This document shows positions 24,936 through 34,627 of a stretch of DNA of 64,000 bases, piece after piece (position 1 is the first letter of the stretch; every line of letters starts with the position of its first letter). Source of the stretch: Gymnodinialimonas ulvae (lineage in GTDB: Bacteria > Pseudomonadota > Alphaproteobacteria > Rhodobacterales > Rhodobacteraceae). The position numbers were made by a program, and so were the translations under genes. The stretch lies in assembly GCF_037543845.1 (NCBI RefSeq), contig NZ_JBBIFX010000003.1, positions 186,001-250,000 on the forward strand, written 5' to 3'. The notes beneath the pieces were generated by a model. That model worked only from the letters and a program-made list of their open reading frames with translations, was not told the DNA's origin and made no database searches.

Positions 24936-27002
24936 CTACTGGCGCCCTTCGCGCAGCCAACCGGCGAGCATCAGACCCGCCGCGATCAACAGGAACAACC
25001 ACGCCGACACAAGCGGCGTCACGGTGACATCGGTGGTCACATAAGCCTCCCGCGTCGTCAGCCCCATCCAGCCGCGTCCATGGGCCACCCGGCCCTCGCT
25101 GACCCGGCGCAGATCCGGCAAGCCGTCTTCCAGGCGGAAGGATTGCCCGCCGGTCGCCTCGACCAACGGATCAAGCTGCCCCGCGCCCGCAATCGTCACC
25201 TCGAATTCCCGCGGCGCGGCGGGCCCCAAAGCGATCACACGCTCCAAATCCCCTTCCACCAACCGATAAAGCCCCTGCTCAACCCCTTCTATTTCGGCGG
25301 TAAATGCGCCCGGCGCCGTCTCTTGCAGCGGCACTTCGATCTCTTCGCCATCGGGCATCGTGATGGTCACGGCGCCCACGCTTTCGGCCAAGGTGCGTCG
25401 CGTGATCAGGATCGTCTGACCATCGACATCGGCCCGGAGTGCCTCTTCCTCAAGATCCGGCTCGCCCATCATCCAATGGGCCAGGCGGCGCAGCAGTTCC
25501 AACTGCGGCCCGCCGCCTTCATAGCCGCGATCCCACAGCCACGCATGGTCCGAGGCCAGGAGCGCCACGCGCCCCTCGCCGACCCGGTTGAGCATCAGAA
25601 GCGGCGCATCATTTGCGCCTTGCATCACGGTTTGCCCGCCCTGTTCAGTCAGTTCGATCTGGCGGAACCAACGGCCCCAGGGGTCATCACTGGTCGGTAA
25701 CGGCGTGTGCTCCATCTCCAGGCCGGTCGTGACGGGATGGCGCTCACCCAGCGCGCTGATGGTTGGCAAAAACGGCTCTTCCAGCACGCGCGCGGTCGGG
25801 CGACCTGGCAAGATATCGGCCAAGGGCGTGCGAAACAACGATGATGCGCCCGCAAAATCCGGCCCCGCCGCCAGCAACAATGCCCCACCATCCTCGACAT
25901 AGCGGCGAATGTTATCGAGGTAGAGCATCGGCAGAATGCCGCGCCGCTGGTAGCGGTCGAAAATGATCAGGTCGAATTCATCGACGGCTTCCATGAACAA
26001 TTCCCGCGTCGGGAACGCGATCAGGGACAGCTCACTGACCGGGACGCCGTCTTGCCGGTCGGGCGGGCGAAGGATGGTGAAATGCACCAGATCGACCGAC
26101 GGATCCGACTTCAAGAGGTTGCGCCACGTGCGCTGCCCGGGATGCGGCTCGCCGCTGACCAGGAGCACGCGAAGCCGGTCGCGGATACCGTTGATCTGCA
26201 CGACGGCGGCGTTGTTGCGCGTGGTCAATTCGCCCTCGGCCCCCGGCACCGTGAATTGGATGACGTTCTGCCCGGCGTGTTCCAGCGTCAGCGGCAGATC
26301 AAGGCTTTCGCCAACCGGCACCACGTAGCTTTGGGGATCGCCGCCATCGACCGAGATGATGATCTCTGACCGCCCCTCAAGGCCTTCGGGGACCGCGCCC
26401 TGATCTTCCAGACGCAAGGTCAGGTTCAGTTCTTCGCCAATGATCCCGAAGGCGGGCGCGGTCTCAATCACAAGGCGGCGGTCCCAATCACCCTCGCGCC
26501 CTGTGATCAACGCATGGATCGGCGCGGGCATTTCCGGCACAAGTTGCGGATCATGCAGCCGCCCATCGGTGACCAGAACCGCCCCGGCAATGCGCGCGCG
26601 CGGCTCTTCCGCCATCATCCGTTGCAGCTCGCCCATCAAAAGCGTGCCTGCGTTGTCTTCGGCATCGTCGACACGCGCGATCCTGGCCTCCATGCCAAGG
26701 TCGGCAATCTCGGCCTCCAGCGTTTCCAGCGCCTCGGCCGTTTGCACGGGCCGGTCCGAAATACGCTGCGAGGCGCTTTCATCGACAACGACCAGGACGA
26801 TATCGGTCAGCGGGTCCCGGTCTTCGTTTTGCAACGACGGGTTCACCAACGCCGCCAACAGCGCGACACCGGCCAGAAGCCGATAGAACCATCCCGACAG
26901 GCCACGCCAAATCGCCAGCGCGACGATCAGGACCACGGCGGCGGCCAGCATGTAGATCACCGGCCAAGCCAGCAACGGATCGAAAAGGATCTGGTTTGCC
27001 AT
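24936..27002 (-). CDS. Large membrane protein with VWA-like and GATase-like regions (MoxR system)
   Basis: 688 residues. Two N-terminal membrane helices (residues ~10-60) and one at the C-terminus hold a long periplasmic or cytoplasmic domain. Right after the helices VVVDESASQRI shows a DxSxS MIDAS-like motif, pointing to a von Willebrand A-like fold. The middle (RVLLVSGEPHPGQRTWRNLL, then FDLIIFDRY and YVEDGGALLLAAGP) resembles the class I glutamine-amidotransferase-like fold seen in related MoxR-linked proteins. Last gene of a four-gene leftward operon with MoxR, DUF58 and DUF4159 genes, two bases after the DUF4159 stop. Probably a client or scaffold of the MoxR ATPase. Confidence 0.8.
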   Translation of the reverse strand: MANQILFDPLLAWPVIYMLAAAVVLIVALAIWRGLSGWFYRLLAGVALLAALVNPSLQNEDRDPLTDIVLVVVDESASQRISDRPVQTAEALETLEAEIADLGMEARIARVDDAEDNAGTLLMGELQRMMAEEPRARIAGAVLVTDGRLHDPQLVPEMPAPIHALITGREGDWDRRLVIETAPAFGIIGEELNLTLRLEDQGAVPEGLEGRSEIIISVDGGDPQSYVVPVGESLDLPLTLEHAGQNVIQFTVPGAEGELTTRNNAAVVQINGIRDRLRVLLVSGEPHPGQRTWRNLLKSDPSVDLVHFTILRPPDRQDGVPVSELSLIAFPTRELFMEAVDEFDLIIFDRYQRRGILPMLYLDNIRRYVEDGGALLLAAGPDFAGASSLFRTPLADILPGRPTARVLEEPFLPTISALGERHPVTTGLEMEHTPLPTSDDPWGRWFRQIELTEQGGQTVMQGANDAPLLMLNRVGEGRVALLASDHAWLWDRGYEGGGPQLELLRRLAHWMMGEPDLEEEALRADVDGQTILITRRTLAESVGAVTITMPDGEEIEVPLQETAPGAFTAEIEGVEQGLYRLVEGDLERVIALGPAAPREFEVTIAGAGQLDPLVEATGGQSFRLEDGLPDLRRVSEGRVAHGRGWMGLTTREAYVTTDVTVTPLVSAWLFLLIAAGLMLAGWLREGRQ

Positions 27003-27004
27003 GA

Positions 27005-29764
27005 TTACTGCCCCAACCGATCCAGAAGCGCGGGCACGTGCACCTGATCGCTTTTGTAATTTCCGCTCAGCACGTGCATCACGAGGTTCACACCAAAGCG
27101 CAGCGCGATTTCGCGTTGCCGTTCACCAGTCTGCCCACGGCCCACCGGGAACATCGCGCGACCACTGGCGTCCTGCGCCCACGCGGCGGCCCAATCGTTG
27201 CCGCCAATCAGCACCGGCGTCACGCCGTCATTGAGGTTGCGAAACGGCATCCCCTCGATCTGTTCGGCATCGGCAGGCGCGGCCTCGACCCAGACATCGC
27301 GGCTCAGGTGGCGACCCGGGAAATCCTGCAACAGGTAGAACGTGCGCGTCAGGACGTGATCTTCGGGGATCGGCTCAAGCGGCGGAATGTCGAGCGGCGC
27401 GGCGATCACCTGAAGCCTGCGCCCTTCCGGCGTGCCGGACCCGAAGCGGCCCACATGGGCATCGCGCGTGTCGAACACGATCATGCCACCGCCGCGCAAG
27501 TAATCGTTCAGACGGCGGTACGCAGCCGCGGATGGGATATCCTGATCCGGGGTGATCGGCCAATAGATCATCGGAAAGAAGGCCAGTTCATCCAGCTCCA
27601 AATCGATCCCGATTGGCGGCGCGGGCTCGACGCTGGTGCGTTGGTAAAGCGTGTTGGACAGGCCCTGAAGCCCGGCGCGCGCAGTCTCGTCGACCTCTGT
27701 ATCACCGGTCAGCACATAGGCCAGCGTTGCCTCGGACGTCGCCAGCAGGGCCAGTTCCTCTTCCACGGTCAGGCTCTGCGCATCGGCCCCCTGTGGCAGG
27801 CTCAAGGCCACCAAAAGCGCCGCCGCACGGGTCAGGCCACCCAGCCGACCCGCCAGCCAAAGCGCCGCTATCGCATCGATCAGAAGCAAGGCCAGCGCCC
27901 CGGTCAGGAAGGCGGACATCAGGTCCGTGGGTTCGATCACCACCATGCCTTCCACCGGGATATCATTGGGCCAACCGGCGGCCACCAGCGTGGCATCCTG
28001 TGCCAGAACATTGCGAGCAAGCCGGCGATCTTCGCCCGCGTAGAGGCCCGGCAAAAGCGCCGCTGAGAGGGGCGCGTCGGCCAATTCCTCACCCAGAACA
28101 CCAGGCCGCGTCCCCGCATCGCGCAGCACGCCGAAGCCGTCGAGAACCTCTTCCGGGATCCACACGGTGCCTTCCAGATCCTCGGCCTCGGGCGCGACGG
28201 GGCGCGTGGAGACGGCAAGGCGTTCCAGCATCTGCACAAACAGGCCCGACAAAGGCAGGCTGGACCATTCCGCATTGGCCGTGACATGGAACAACACGAC
28301 GCTGCCCTGCCCCAAGGGCGCGCGGGTCACAAGCGGGGTACCGTCAGTCAGGCTGGCGATTGTGCGGTCGGACAAGGTGGGGTCGGGCTGTGCGACGACT
28401 TGGCTTGTGACCTGCACATCATCGGGGATCGTCAGGCCGAAAAAGGGGGAGCCTTCGGTGAAAGGTTCGAGTTCCTTCGGCTCGCCCCAAGACATGGCAC
28501 CGCCAACGGTGCGGCCACCAATGCGCAGGCGGACGGGCATCAACGGCCCGGCTTCATCCCGCGCCACGTCAGAGCCCGCCATACGAGTCCCCGCGAACCG
28601 CACCAGAAGGCCACCGGCCTCGACCCATTCGACAAGAGCGGCCTCTTCCTCTGGCGCGAAGGTGGCGACATCGGCCAGCATGATCACATCGGGTGAGGCC
28701 ACCAGAATATCAGACAACGCCCCTTCCATCAGGTCCGCCGTCGGATCAAGCGCCTCGCGCAGGTAATGCAGCGGTGACAGGAGCGCCTGTTGTTCATCCT
28801 CGGCCCCGCCGGAGATCAGCGCGACCTGCCTGCGTTGCAGCGCGTCGTCGGTCAGCGCGATGGCCCCGGCGTGACGCTCGCCGTTCAACTCGAACCGGGT
28901 CAGCCGGTTGCGCAATTCGGGCGGCAAGTCGAACTCAACCGGGGCGACCATCGCCCCTGCCTCGAACGTCGCCGTTGCGCGCGCCAGGTCACGCGGCAGG
29001 CCGGATGGATCGAGCCCATAGGCCACCACCGGCACATCCCTTGGCGTATCGCTGCCGACCCGCAAAAGGTCGCCGCGGATCACGCCATCCTCGAACCGGG
29101 GCGGGGCCAAGGCGATCAGGTCGCGGTCGCCTTGGAACACCGAAACGGGCCCAAGGGTTTCAAACGCGGCCGTAAGGTCATCGCGCCCCTCATGGGCCAC
29201 GCCGTCGGAGAACCAGAACACTTCTGCCGGTACGTCGATGCCTACGACCCATTCCGCCGCCGCCGCCATGTCAGGCGCATAGGGGGCCGGCTGCAGTGTC
29301 GGCACACGCGGCGCCCAGGCGCCCGCCGTTTGAAACGAGACCGCGCCGCTTGGCAAATCGGTCAATTGCACCACGGCAACCTCGCGTCCCTGCCGCCCGG
29401 CATCGTCGAGCAGCAGGCCTGCACGATCCAGCCGCAAAGGCCAATCCCGCGCCGAAGCCCAAGAGCTGTCCAGCACGATCAACAACGGGCCGTCGCCCGC
29501 GACACGCTCTTCCTGCGGGTTCAGAACCGGACCGGCGAACCCGATGATGGCCGCCGCAACAGCCAGCATCCGCAGCAACAGAAGCCACCACGGTGTCTTG
29601 TCCGTCTGACTTTCGTCGTCCTTGAGACCCAGCAACAACGCGATGCCGGGAAAACGTCGCCGGATCGGCGCAGGCGGCACGGCCCGCAGCAACCACCACA
29701 GCACCGGCAACGCCACAAGCGCCAGCAACAAAAGCGGAGTAGCAAAGGCGAGAGGTCCGATCAT
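27005..29764 (-). CDS. BatA/DUF4159-domain membrane protein (MoxR system)
   Basis: 919 residues. The N-terminus (IGPLAFATPLLLLALVALPV, then IRRRFPGIALL) is the aerotolerance BatA_N type with two membrane helices. A degenerate VWA-like segment follows (LLIVLDSSWASARDW). Further membrane helices occur around residues 640-690. The last ~220 residues form the DUF4159 domain (EPAPPIGIDLELDELAFFPM and GGGMIVFDTRDAHVG). The ATG at 29764 overlaps the DUF58 stop by four bases. Such proteins accompany MoxR ATPases in envelope-related chaperone systems; the substrate is not known. Confidence 0.85.
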   Translation of the reverse strand: MIGPLAFATPLLLLALVALPVLWWLLRAVPPAPIRRRFPGIALLLGLKDDESQTDKTPWWLLLLRMLAVAAAIIGFAGPVLNPQEERVAGDGPLLIVLDSSWASARDWPLRLDRAGLLLDDAGRQGREVAVVQLTDLPSGAVSFQTAGAWAPRVPTLQPAPYAPDMAAAAEWVVGIDVPAEVFWFSDGVAHEGRDDLTAAFETLGPVSVFQGDRDLIALAPPRFEDGVIRGDLLRVGSDTPRDVPVVAYGLDPSGLPRDLARATATFEAGAMVAPVEFDLPPELRNRLTRFELNGERHAGAIALTDDALQRRQVALISGGAEDEQQALLSPLHYLREALDPTADLMEGALSDILVASPDVIMLADVATFAPEEEAALVEWVEAGGLLVRFAGTRMAGSDVARDEAGPLMPVRLRIGGRTVGGAMSWGEPKELEPFTEGSPFFGLTIPDDVQVTSQVVAQPDPTLSDRTIASLTDGTPLVTRAPLGQGSVVLFHVTANAEWSSLPLSGLFVQMLERLAVSTRPVAPEAEDLEGTVWIPEEVLDGFGVLRDAGTRPGVLGEELADAPLSAALLPGLYAGEDRRLARNVLAQDATLVAAGWPNDIPVEGMVVIEPTDLMSAFLTGALALLLIDAIAALWLAGRLGGLTRAAALLVALSLPQGADAQSLTVEEELALLATSEATLAYVLTGDTEVDETARAGLQGLSNTLYQRTSVEPAPPIGIDLELDELAFFPMIYWPITPDQDIPSAAAYRRLNDYLRGGGMIVFDTRDAHVGRFGSGTPEGRRLQVIAAPLDIPPLEPIPEDHVLTRTFYLLQDFPGRHLSRDVWVEAAPADAEQIEGMPFRNLNDGVTPVLIGGNDWAAAWAQDASGRAMFPVGRGQTGERQREIALRFGVNLVMHVLSGNYKSDQVHVPALLDRLGQ

Positions 29765-30648
29765 TGCCGCTCCAACACCTGATAAAGCCACAGCAGCGCC
29801 GGTTCTGCCGGGCCATCGGTATGGTGCACGTGGAACTGCCAGCCGGTGCGCCGCGCCATCATGCGCAAGGCATCCTTTCGAGCCGCGAGCCGCTCAAGAT
29901 AGTCCTCCCGCAGCGATTTAGCCTTAAGCGTTTCGAACCGGATCGCACCGGACATCGATTCAAACAACGTGCGCCCGTCGAAGGGAAACGCCTCTTCATC
30001 CGGATCCAGAACCATGACCAGCGCGCCCTTCACACCCCGATCCGCGGCCCGGCCCAGGACGGTTTCGATGGCTTCGGGTTCACCCAGAAAATCGCTGAAG
30101 AACACGGCGCGCGCGCCATTGGGCATCATCTGTGGCTTCGGCGCGCCGTATTCGGGGCGGTCCTCGCCATCCATCAGCGCCGCCGCCATGCGCATCAGCT
30201 GAGCCTGTCCGCTGCGTGGCGGTTCCGCCAAATGCGTCAGCCCCACCCTTTCCCCGCCGCGGACGGCGATCACGGCCAAGGCCATGGCAAGCGTCTGCGC
30301 CCGGCGCAGTTTGGAGGGGCGTGTCTTCGCACCCGAATAGGTCATGGAGGCGGCGTCATCGACCCCGATCATGACAGCCTGCGCCGCCTGCCATTCGGTT
30401 TGCCGCAGGAAATGACCATCGGAGCGCGCAGACCGCCGCCAATCAATCGCACGGTAGCTATCGCCGGCTTCAGCCGGGCGGTATTGCCAGAATTCATCGC
30501 CCGTGCCCGCCCGCTTGCGGCCATGTACCCCCAGCAGAACAGAGGCCGACAGATGCTGCGCATCCGCCAAAAGCGCAGGCAAAGAGGCGGCCACCGCCTC
30601 CGAGCGCGATCTGAGCGTATCGGGCGTATGCAGGGAAAATTCGTTCAA
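29761..30648 (-). CDS. DUF58-domain protein (MoxR system)
   Basis: 295 residues, soluble. The DUF58 signature YRPAEAGDSYRAIDWRRSAR lies at about residue 56, close to the family pattern YxPGDxxRxIDWxxxAR. A VWA-like core follows (AVMIGVDDAASM). The gene overlaps its neighbours on both sides by four bases (moxR stop and DUF4159 start), so all are translationally coupled. DUF58 proteins are constant partners of MoxR ATPases; this one probably couples ATPase action to the large membrane proteins. Confidence 0.9.
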   Translation of the reverse strand: MNEFSLHTPDTLRSRSEAVAASLPALLADAQHLSASVLLGVHGRKRAGTGDEFWQYRPAEAGDSYRAIDWRRSARSDGHFLRQTEWQAAQAVMIGVDDAASMTYSGAKTRPSKLRRAQTLAMALAVIAVRGGERVGLTHLAEPPRSGQAQLMRMAAALMDGEDRPEYGAPKPQMMPNGARAVFFSDFLGEPEAIETVLGRAADRGVKGALVMVLDPDEEAFPFDGRTLFESMSGAIRFETLKAKSLREDYLERLAARKDALRMMARRTGWQFHVHHTDGPAEPALLWLYQVLERQ

Positions 30649-31664
30649 GCGGCGGCCTCGACCCGGGTTGTGCGCGCGGTGACTTCGTCGATCACCTGCT
30701 CCAACACGGCGCCCTCTGCGCGCGCCGCAAACGTCAGCGCCATGCGGTGGCTGAGCACCGGGCGGGCCAGCGCCGCGACATCATCCGCCGAGGGCGACAG
30801 GCGCCCGTCAAGCAACGCGCGCGCGCGCGATGTGAGCATGAGTGCCTGCGCCGCGCGCGGGCCGGGGCCCCAAGCGACGGAATTTTTCACCACATCGGGC
30901 GCGTCCGCCTCGTGCGGGCGGCACGCACGGACCAGATCGAGGATCAATTCGACGACCGCCTCGCCGACCGGCATTTGGCGGACGACCTGCTGCGCCTTGA
31001 TCAACTCAATGGCGCTGAACACTTCGCGCGACACGGCCTCTTCGGTTCCGGTCGTGGCGATCAGAATGCCACGCTCGGTCGCGCGATCCGGATAGGGGAC
31101 GTCGATCTTCACAAGGAAGCGGTCAAGCTGCGCTTCGGGCAGCGGATACGTGCCTTCCTGTTCGATCGGGTTCTGTGTCGCCAAGACGTGGAACGGCGCG
31201 GGCAAGGGACGGTGCTCACCGGCGATGGTCACCTCGCGCTCCTGCATGGCCTGCAGCAGAGCCGATTGCGTCCGTGGCGAGGCGCGGTTGATCTCGTCAG
31301 CCATCAAGAGCTGACAGAAGATCGGCCCTTCGAGAAAGCGGAAATTGCGCGACCCGTCGTCGGCGGTTTCCAACACTTCCGACCCCAGAATATCGGCCGG
31401 CATCAAGTCGGGCGTGAACTGCACACGGTTCGCCGACAGGCCCATGACCGTCGACAGGGTATCGACCAGAAGCGTTTTGCCGAGGCCCGGCAAACCCATC
31501 AACAACGCATGCCCACCCGACAGCATCGCCGCCAGAGACAGCTCCACCACGCTTTCCTGACCGATGATGCGTTGCCCGATTGAGGCCTTCGCATCGCCCA
31601 GTTTGGCCCCCAGGGCCTCGATGTCGGCGACAAGTTGCGGGCCGGGAAGTTCAGGGGGGGTCAT
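30645..31664 (-). CDS. moxR: MoxR-type AAA+ ATPase
   Basis: 339 residues. Walker A GLPGLGKT near residue 60, Walker B LLMADEINRASPRTQ near 123, sensor VLATQNPIEQEGTYPLPEAQ near 162, and a C-terminal AAA lid. MoxR ATPases act as chaperones that load cofactors or remodel VWA-protein complexes. First gene of the operon moxR-DUF58-DUF4159-large membrane protein. ATG 31664 has GGAG eight bases upstream; a longer in-frame start would add a hydrophobic stretch that is not part of the family. DUF1285 is divergent. Confidence 0.93.
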   Translation of the reverse strand: MTPPELPGPQLVADIEALGAKLGDAKASIGQRIIGQESVVELSLAAMLSGGHALLMGLPGLGKTLLVDTLSTVMGLSANRVQFTPDLMPADILGSEVLETADDGSRNFRFLEGPIFCQLLMADEINRASPRTQSALLQAMQEREVTIAGEHRPLPAPFHVLATQNPIEQEGTYPLPEAQLDRFLVKIDVPYPDRATERGILIATTGTEEAVSREVFSAIELIKAQQVVRQMPVGEAVVELILDLVRACRPHEADAPDVVKNSVAWGPGPRAAQALMLTSRARALLDGRLSPSADDVAALARPVLSHRMALTFAARAEGAVLEQVIDEVTARTTRVEAAA

Positions 31665-31789
31665 GGCAATGCTCCGCTGAGACGTTAGATATACACTCAC
31701 TAGGTAGAGACCTATGCCGCCGACCACAAATGGCAAAAGCTTGAGGCGGACAAATGATCGTGAAACCGCGTGTGTCAGGGAGGGCCGCG

Positions 31790-32362
31790 ATGAACCCGGC
31801 AACAGATCAGCTTCTCAAAGCCGCGCAAGACGCTCAAAAACAGGGCAAATTGCCCCCCGTCCATCTTTGGGACCCTGCGTTCTGCGGCGATCTGGATATG
31901 GTGATCAAGCGGGACGGCACTTGGTTTTACGAGGGTACACCGATTGGCCGGAAGCCATTGGTGCGGCTCTTTTCGACCATTTTGAAACTGGAGGACGGCA
32001 AGTATTTCCTTGTGACGCCGGTCGAAAAAGTCGGCATCCGCGTAGAGGACGCCCCTTTTGTTGCCGTCGATATCGACGCCGAGGGAACGGGACAGAACCA
32101 ATCGATTTCTTTCACAACGAATGTCGGGGACACGGTCGTTGCTGGCAAAGACCATGCGATCCGGGTCCAGCGGGATGAGCGCGGCGAGCCGTCCCCTTAC
32201 GTGCATATCCGGTCCGGGTTGGAGGCGTTGATCGACCGCAAGAGTTTCTACCGGCTTGTGGACCTCGGCGAGGCCCATGGGGTGGACGGGATCGAGATGT
32301 TCGGCGTCTGGTCAGACGACGTGTTTTTCCCGATCATTCCAGTGGCTGAATTGATGGCGTAG
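31790..32362 (+). CDS. DUF1285 protein
   Basis: 190 residues, soluble. DUF1285 features: PPVHLWDPAFCGDLDMVIKR, the GTWFYEGTPIGRKPLVRLFS block near residue 46, and a C-terminal GIEMFGVWSDDVFFPI. The ATG at 31790 has GGGAGGG upstream; an in-frame ATG 36 bases earlier lacks one. Divergent from moxR, a neighbourhood conserved in many alphaproteobacteria, so it may work with the MoxR system, but its biochemical function is unknown. Confidence 0.85.
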   Translation: MNPATDQLLKAAQDAQKQGKLPPVHLWDPAFCGDLDMVIKRDGTWFYEGTPIGRKPLVRLFSTILKLEDGKYFLVTPVEKVGIRVEDAPFVAVDIDAEGTGQNQSISFTTNVGDTVVAGKDHAIRVQRDERGEPSPYVHIRSGLEALIDRKSFYRLVDLGEAHGVDGIEMFGVWSDDVFFPIIPVAELMA

Positions 32363-32498
32363 ATCCTTAAAACAGCATCCCGACCATCGAATTATGAAGT
32401 GAAATCCAAACGCTAACTTAATACCACACGCGCTGCGACAGCCTCGTGACACAACCCTGTCAGGAGTCGGGTGTTAGACGGCCATCATCACATCCCTG

Positions 32499-32999
32499 AT
32501 GGAGCAAAATCTGATATCGCACGCTTACGAAAACACCGGCTGCTGGTTCGAAATACCTGTCACAGACCTCGACGCGGCCCGCAATTTCTATGCAGAGGTT
32601 CTGCAAATCGACCTCTCCGTCTCGGAGGATGGCGGACCAAATCCGATAGTGTTTTTCCCCTACAACGACGACGCACCCGGGACCGGCGGCCACCTCTATC
32701 CCGGCACCCCGCCGCGGGACGGGAACACCGTTCACCTGATGGCACCTCCCGGTCTCGATGCCATGCGTGAGCGCATCGTCGCTGCCGGTGGCAGCGTCGA
32801 AAGCCCGGACATCCAGATCCCGACCGGTGCATTTTTCTACGCAAGGGACCCCGACGGCAACTCGATCGGTTTTTTTCAACTTCAACGCCACGCCGTAGGC
32901 TGCGGCCAAGCTTCGGCACATGCGGCGGGCTGTCCTCATCGGTGGCCCGCTTCCTCATTCACACAACTCGGGGTAGACCTTTGCCATGCGCCGCGCTGA
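32499..32999 (+). CDS. VOC (glyoxalase/bleomycin-resistance) family protein with an unusual C-terminal tail
   Basis: 166 residues. One vicinal-oxygen-chelate unit: WFEIPVTDLDAARNFYAEVL at the start and YARDPDGNSIGFFQL at the end of the domain, at about residue 128. Related proteins stop shortly after this point. Here the frame continues for ~35 residues of Cys/His-rich, low-complexity sequence and overlaps the next gene by 14 bases. That suggests loss of the original stop or a small frameshift. No clear ribosome site precedes the ATG. The substrate is unknown; probably linked to the downstream WYL regulator. Confidence 0.75.
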   Translation: MEQNLISHAYENTGCWFEIPVTDLDAARNFYAEVLQIDLSVSEDGGPNPIVFFPYNDDAPGTGGHLYPGTPPRDGNTVHLMAPPGLDAMRERIVAAGGSVESPDIQIPTGAFFYARDPDGNSIGFFQLQRHAVGCGQASAHAAGCPHRWPASSFTQLGVDLCHAPR

Positions 33000-33690
33000 T
33001 CGCCTCTTTCGCCTGATTGACCGCCTGCGTCCGGGAAAGCTGACCACCGCCCGCGACCTTGCGCAGGCACTGGAGGTGTCCGAGCGCACGATCTACCGCG
33101 ATATCGCACATCTTCAGGGCTCCGGCGTGCCCGTCGAAGGCGAAGCGGGCCTTGGGTATATGATGCGTGATGGTTTCGACCTGCCGCCCCTCATGTTCAC
33201 CGAGGCCGAGATCATCGCACTCAGCGTCGGCGCGCGCATGGTGCAGACATGGGGCGGGGCCAGCATGGCCCGGGGGGCGGAGCAGGCGCTCGAAAAGATC
33301 ACCGGTGTGATCCCCGAAGCGACCAGGATCAAGGCCGAGAAGCTGCAGTTCAAGGCTTGGGCCAGTCGCCCACTTGATGCAAAGACGCGGACAACAATCG
33401 ACACGGTCGAGGCCGCTATCCGCACGCCCGAACGCGTGATGCTGGATTACGCGGATGAGAAAGGCGCAAAAACCAACCGACCCGTTCGGCCGCTTGGCCT
33501 GTGGTTCTGGGGCGCCGTTTGGACGCTCGTGGCGTGGTGCGAACTCCGCAAGGATTTTCGCATGTTTCGCCTGGACCGGATCGCGGACGCGACCCTTCTG
33601 GGCCCCTATGTGCCCGAGCCATCCCAAACTCTGGAAGCGTTCTACGAAAGTGACACGGCCGGGTATCAGGCGGCGGCAACCCACCGCTAG
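32986..33690 (+). CDS. YafY/WYL-family transcriptional regulator
   Basis: 234 residues. DeoR-type N-terminal helix-turn-helix (ADRLFRLIDRLR, then TTARDLAQALEVSERTIYRD). Then comes a WYL-type effector domain, in which PLGLWFWGAVWTLVAWCELR replaces the canonical WYL strand, with FRMFRLDRI after it. Such proteins regulate neighbouring genes in response to ligands or nucleic acids. It overlaps the VOC gene, a frequent pairing, and probably controls it. Its 3' end overlaps the convergent B12-protein gene by four bases. Confidence 0.88.
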   Translation: MRRADRLFRLIDRLRPGKLTTARDLAQALEVSERTIYRDIAHLQGSGVPVEGEAGLGYMMRDGFDLPPLMFTEAEIIALSVGARMVQTWGGASMARGAEQALEKITGVIPEATRIKAEKLQFKAWASRPLDAKTRTTIDTVEAAIRTPERVMLDYADEKGAKTNRPVRPLGLWFWGAVWTLVAWCELRKDFRMFRLDRIADATLLGPYVPEPSQTLEAFYESDTAGYQAAATHR

Positions 33691-34577
33691 GCGGTGACGG
33701 CGCCGCCATGTGTTGCGACCGCGGACTTCATGTTTTCAAGGATCAGGTCCAGCTCCGCCTCCGCATCTTCGAGATCCTCGATAACCCCGTCGCATTCCGG
33801 CAGCATCGCGAAGGCTTCGAGGTCCTGCGTCACGGCACCGGACACGACAATCGCAAGCTCTGGCCGCCGGGCGCGCATCTCATCGACCACCCGCGTCAGG
33901 GCCGCAAACGAATGCCCCCCGGCACAACTCAGGCCCAGAATGGGGCGGTCGTCGGCAAGGACCTGGCGGCACAGGCTGTCGTGATCCAAGCCGACCAGAA
34001 CGCCCACATCCCAATCCAACCTTCGAAAATGATCTGCCGCCATCAAGACACCCAGCGTATGCGTCTCGCCGGGCGTTGCGGCAAACACGGCGCCTCGGGT
34101 CGCATTCGTCAGGCAATGCGCCCGTTTTCGAGGCAGGTTGCGCAAAATCGCCTGCATCCTCGACGCTGCCAACGAGACGTCGGCAAACGGCAGGCGGTCG
34201 TCCTCCCACAACCGCCCCAGTTCCCTCGCGGCGGGCGCAAAATGCTGCAAGCAGAGGTCTTGAACCGTCACGCCGGCGTCCAGGAGCTCGGACACGAGGG
34301 TCTCGGCCTCCTGCGTGGACTGATCAGCCATCGCTGTAGCCATCGCCGTGACATGGGGCTTGGCAAAGTGGGCAACAGCAAGGTCCGAAAGCTCCGCAGT
34401 CGAGCGGCCTGATGCCAATTCCGCAAGGGCGAAAATGGCCAAGTCGCTGATCCCTGACAGGCGCAGCTCGTCGTCCGCGTCCCGCAAATCTACCGGGTCG
34501 TGCCGTGCCGAGTCCTTGTCGGTATGGGTCGTCAATTCCGGTCTCCAGCTGCGCGAAACATCGAATCGCCGGTCCAT
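33687..34577 (-). CDS. Cobalamin-binding regulator of the AerR/PpaA type
   Basis: 296 residues. After a ~40-residue N-terminal region with no DNA-binding HTH visible, a helical B12 cap domain ends with LGRLWEDDRLPFADVSLAASR near residue 145. A Rossmann-type B12-binding domain then follows, with GETHTLGVLMAADHFRRLDW; the His in ExHxxG would ligate cobalt from below. This arrangement is that of AerR/PpaA, light-sensitive antirepressors of the CrtJ/PpsR regulator. It is divergent from a cytochrome P450 and its gap contains a TGT-N12-ACA site. Whether it acts with a PpsR elsewhere in the genome is inference. Confidence 0.8.
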   Translation of the reverse strand: MDRRFDVSRSWRPELTTHTDKDSARHDPVDLRDADDELRLSGISDLAIFALAELASGRSTAELSDLAVAHFAKPHVTAMATAMADQSTQEAETLVSELLDAGVTVQDLCLQHFAPAARELGRLWEDDRLPFADVSLAASRMQAILRNLPRKRAHCLTNATRGAVFAATPGETHTLGVLMAADHFRRLDWDVGVLVGLDHDSLCRQVLADDRPILGLSCAGGHSFAALTRVVDEMRARRPELAIVVSGAVTQDLEAFAMLPECDGVIEDLEDAEAELDLILENMKSAVATHGGAVTA

Positions 34578-34627
34578 TGGCTATCCCGCAGATGTCATGA
34601 CTGCATACCATAGCATTCACCTCATTG

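Noticed and set aside
34593..34610. Second TGT-N12-ACA site
   Set aside because: One of six defined bases differs (CCA); noted as a near-match only and not listed as a separate site.
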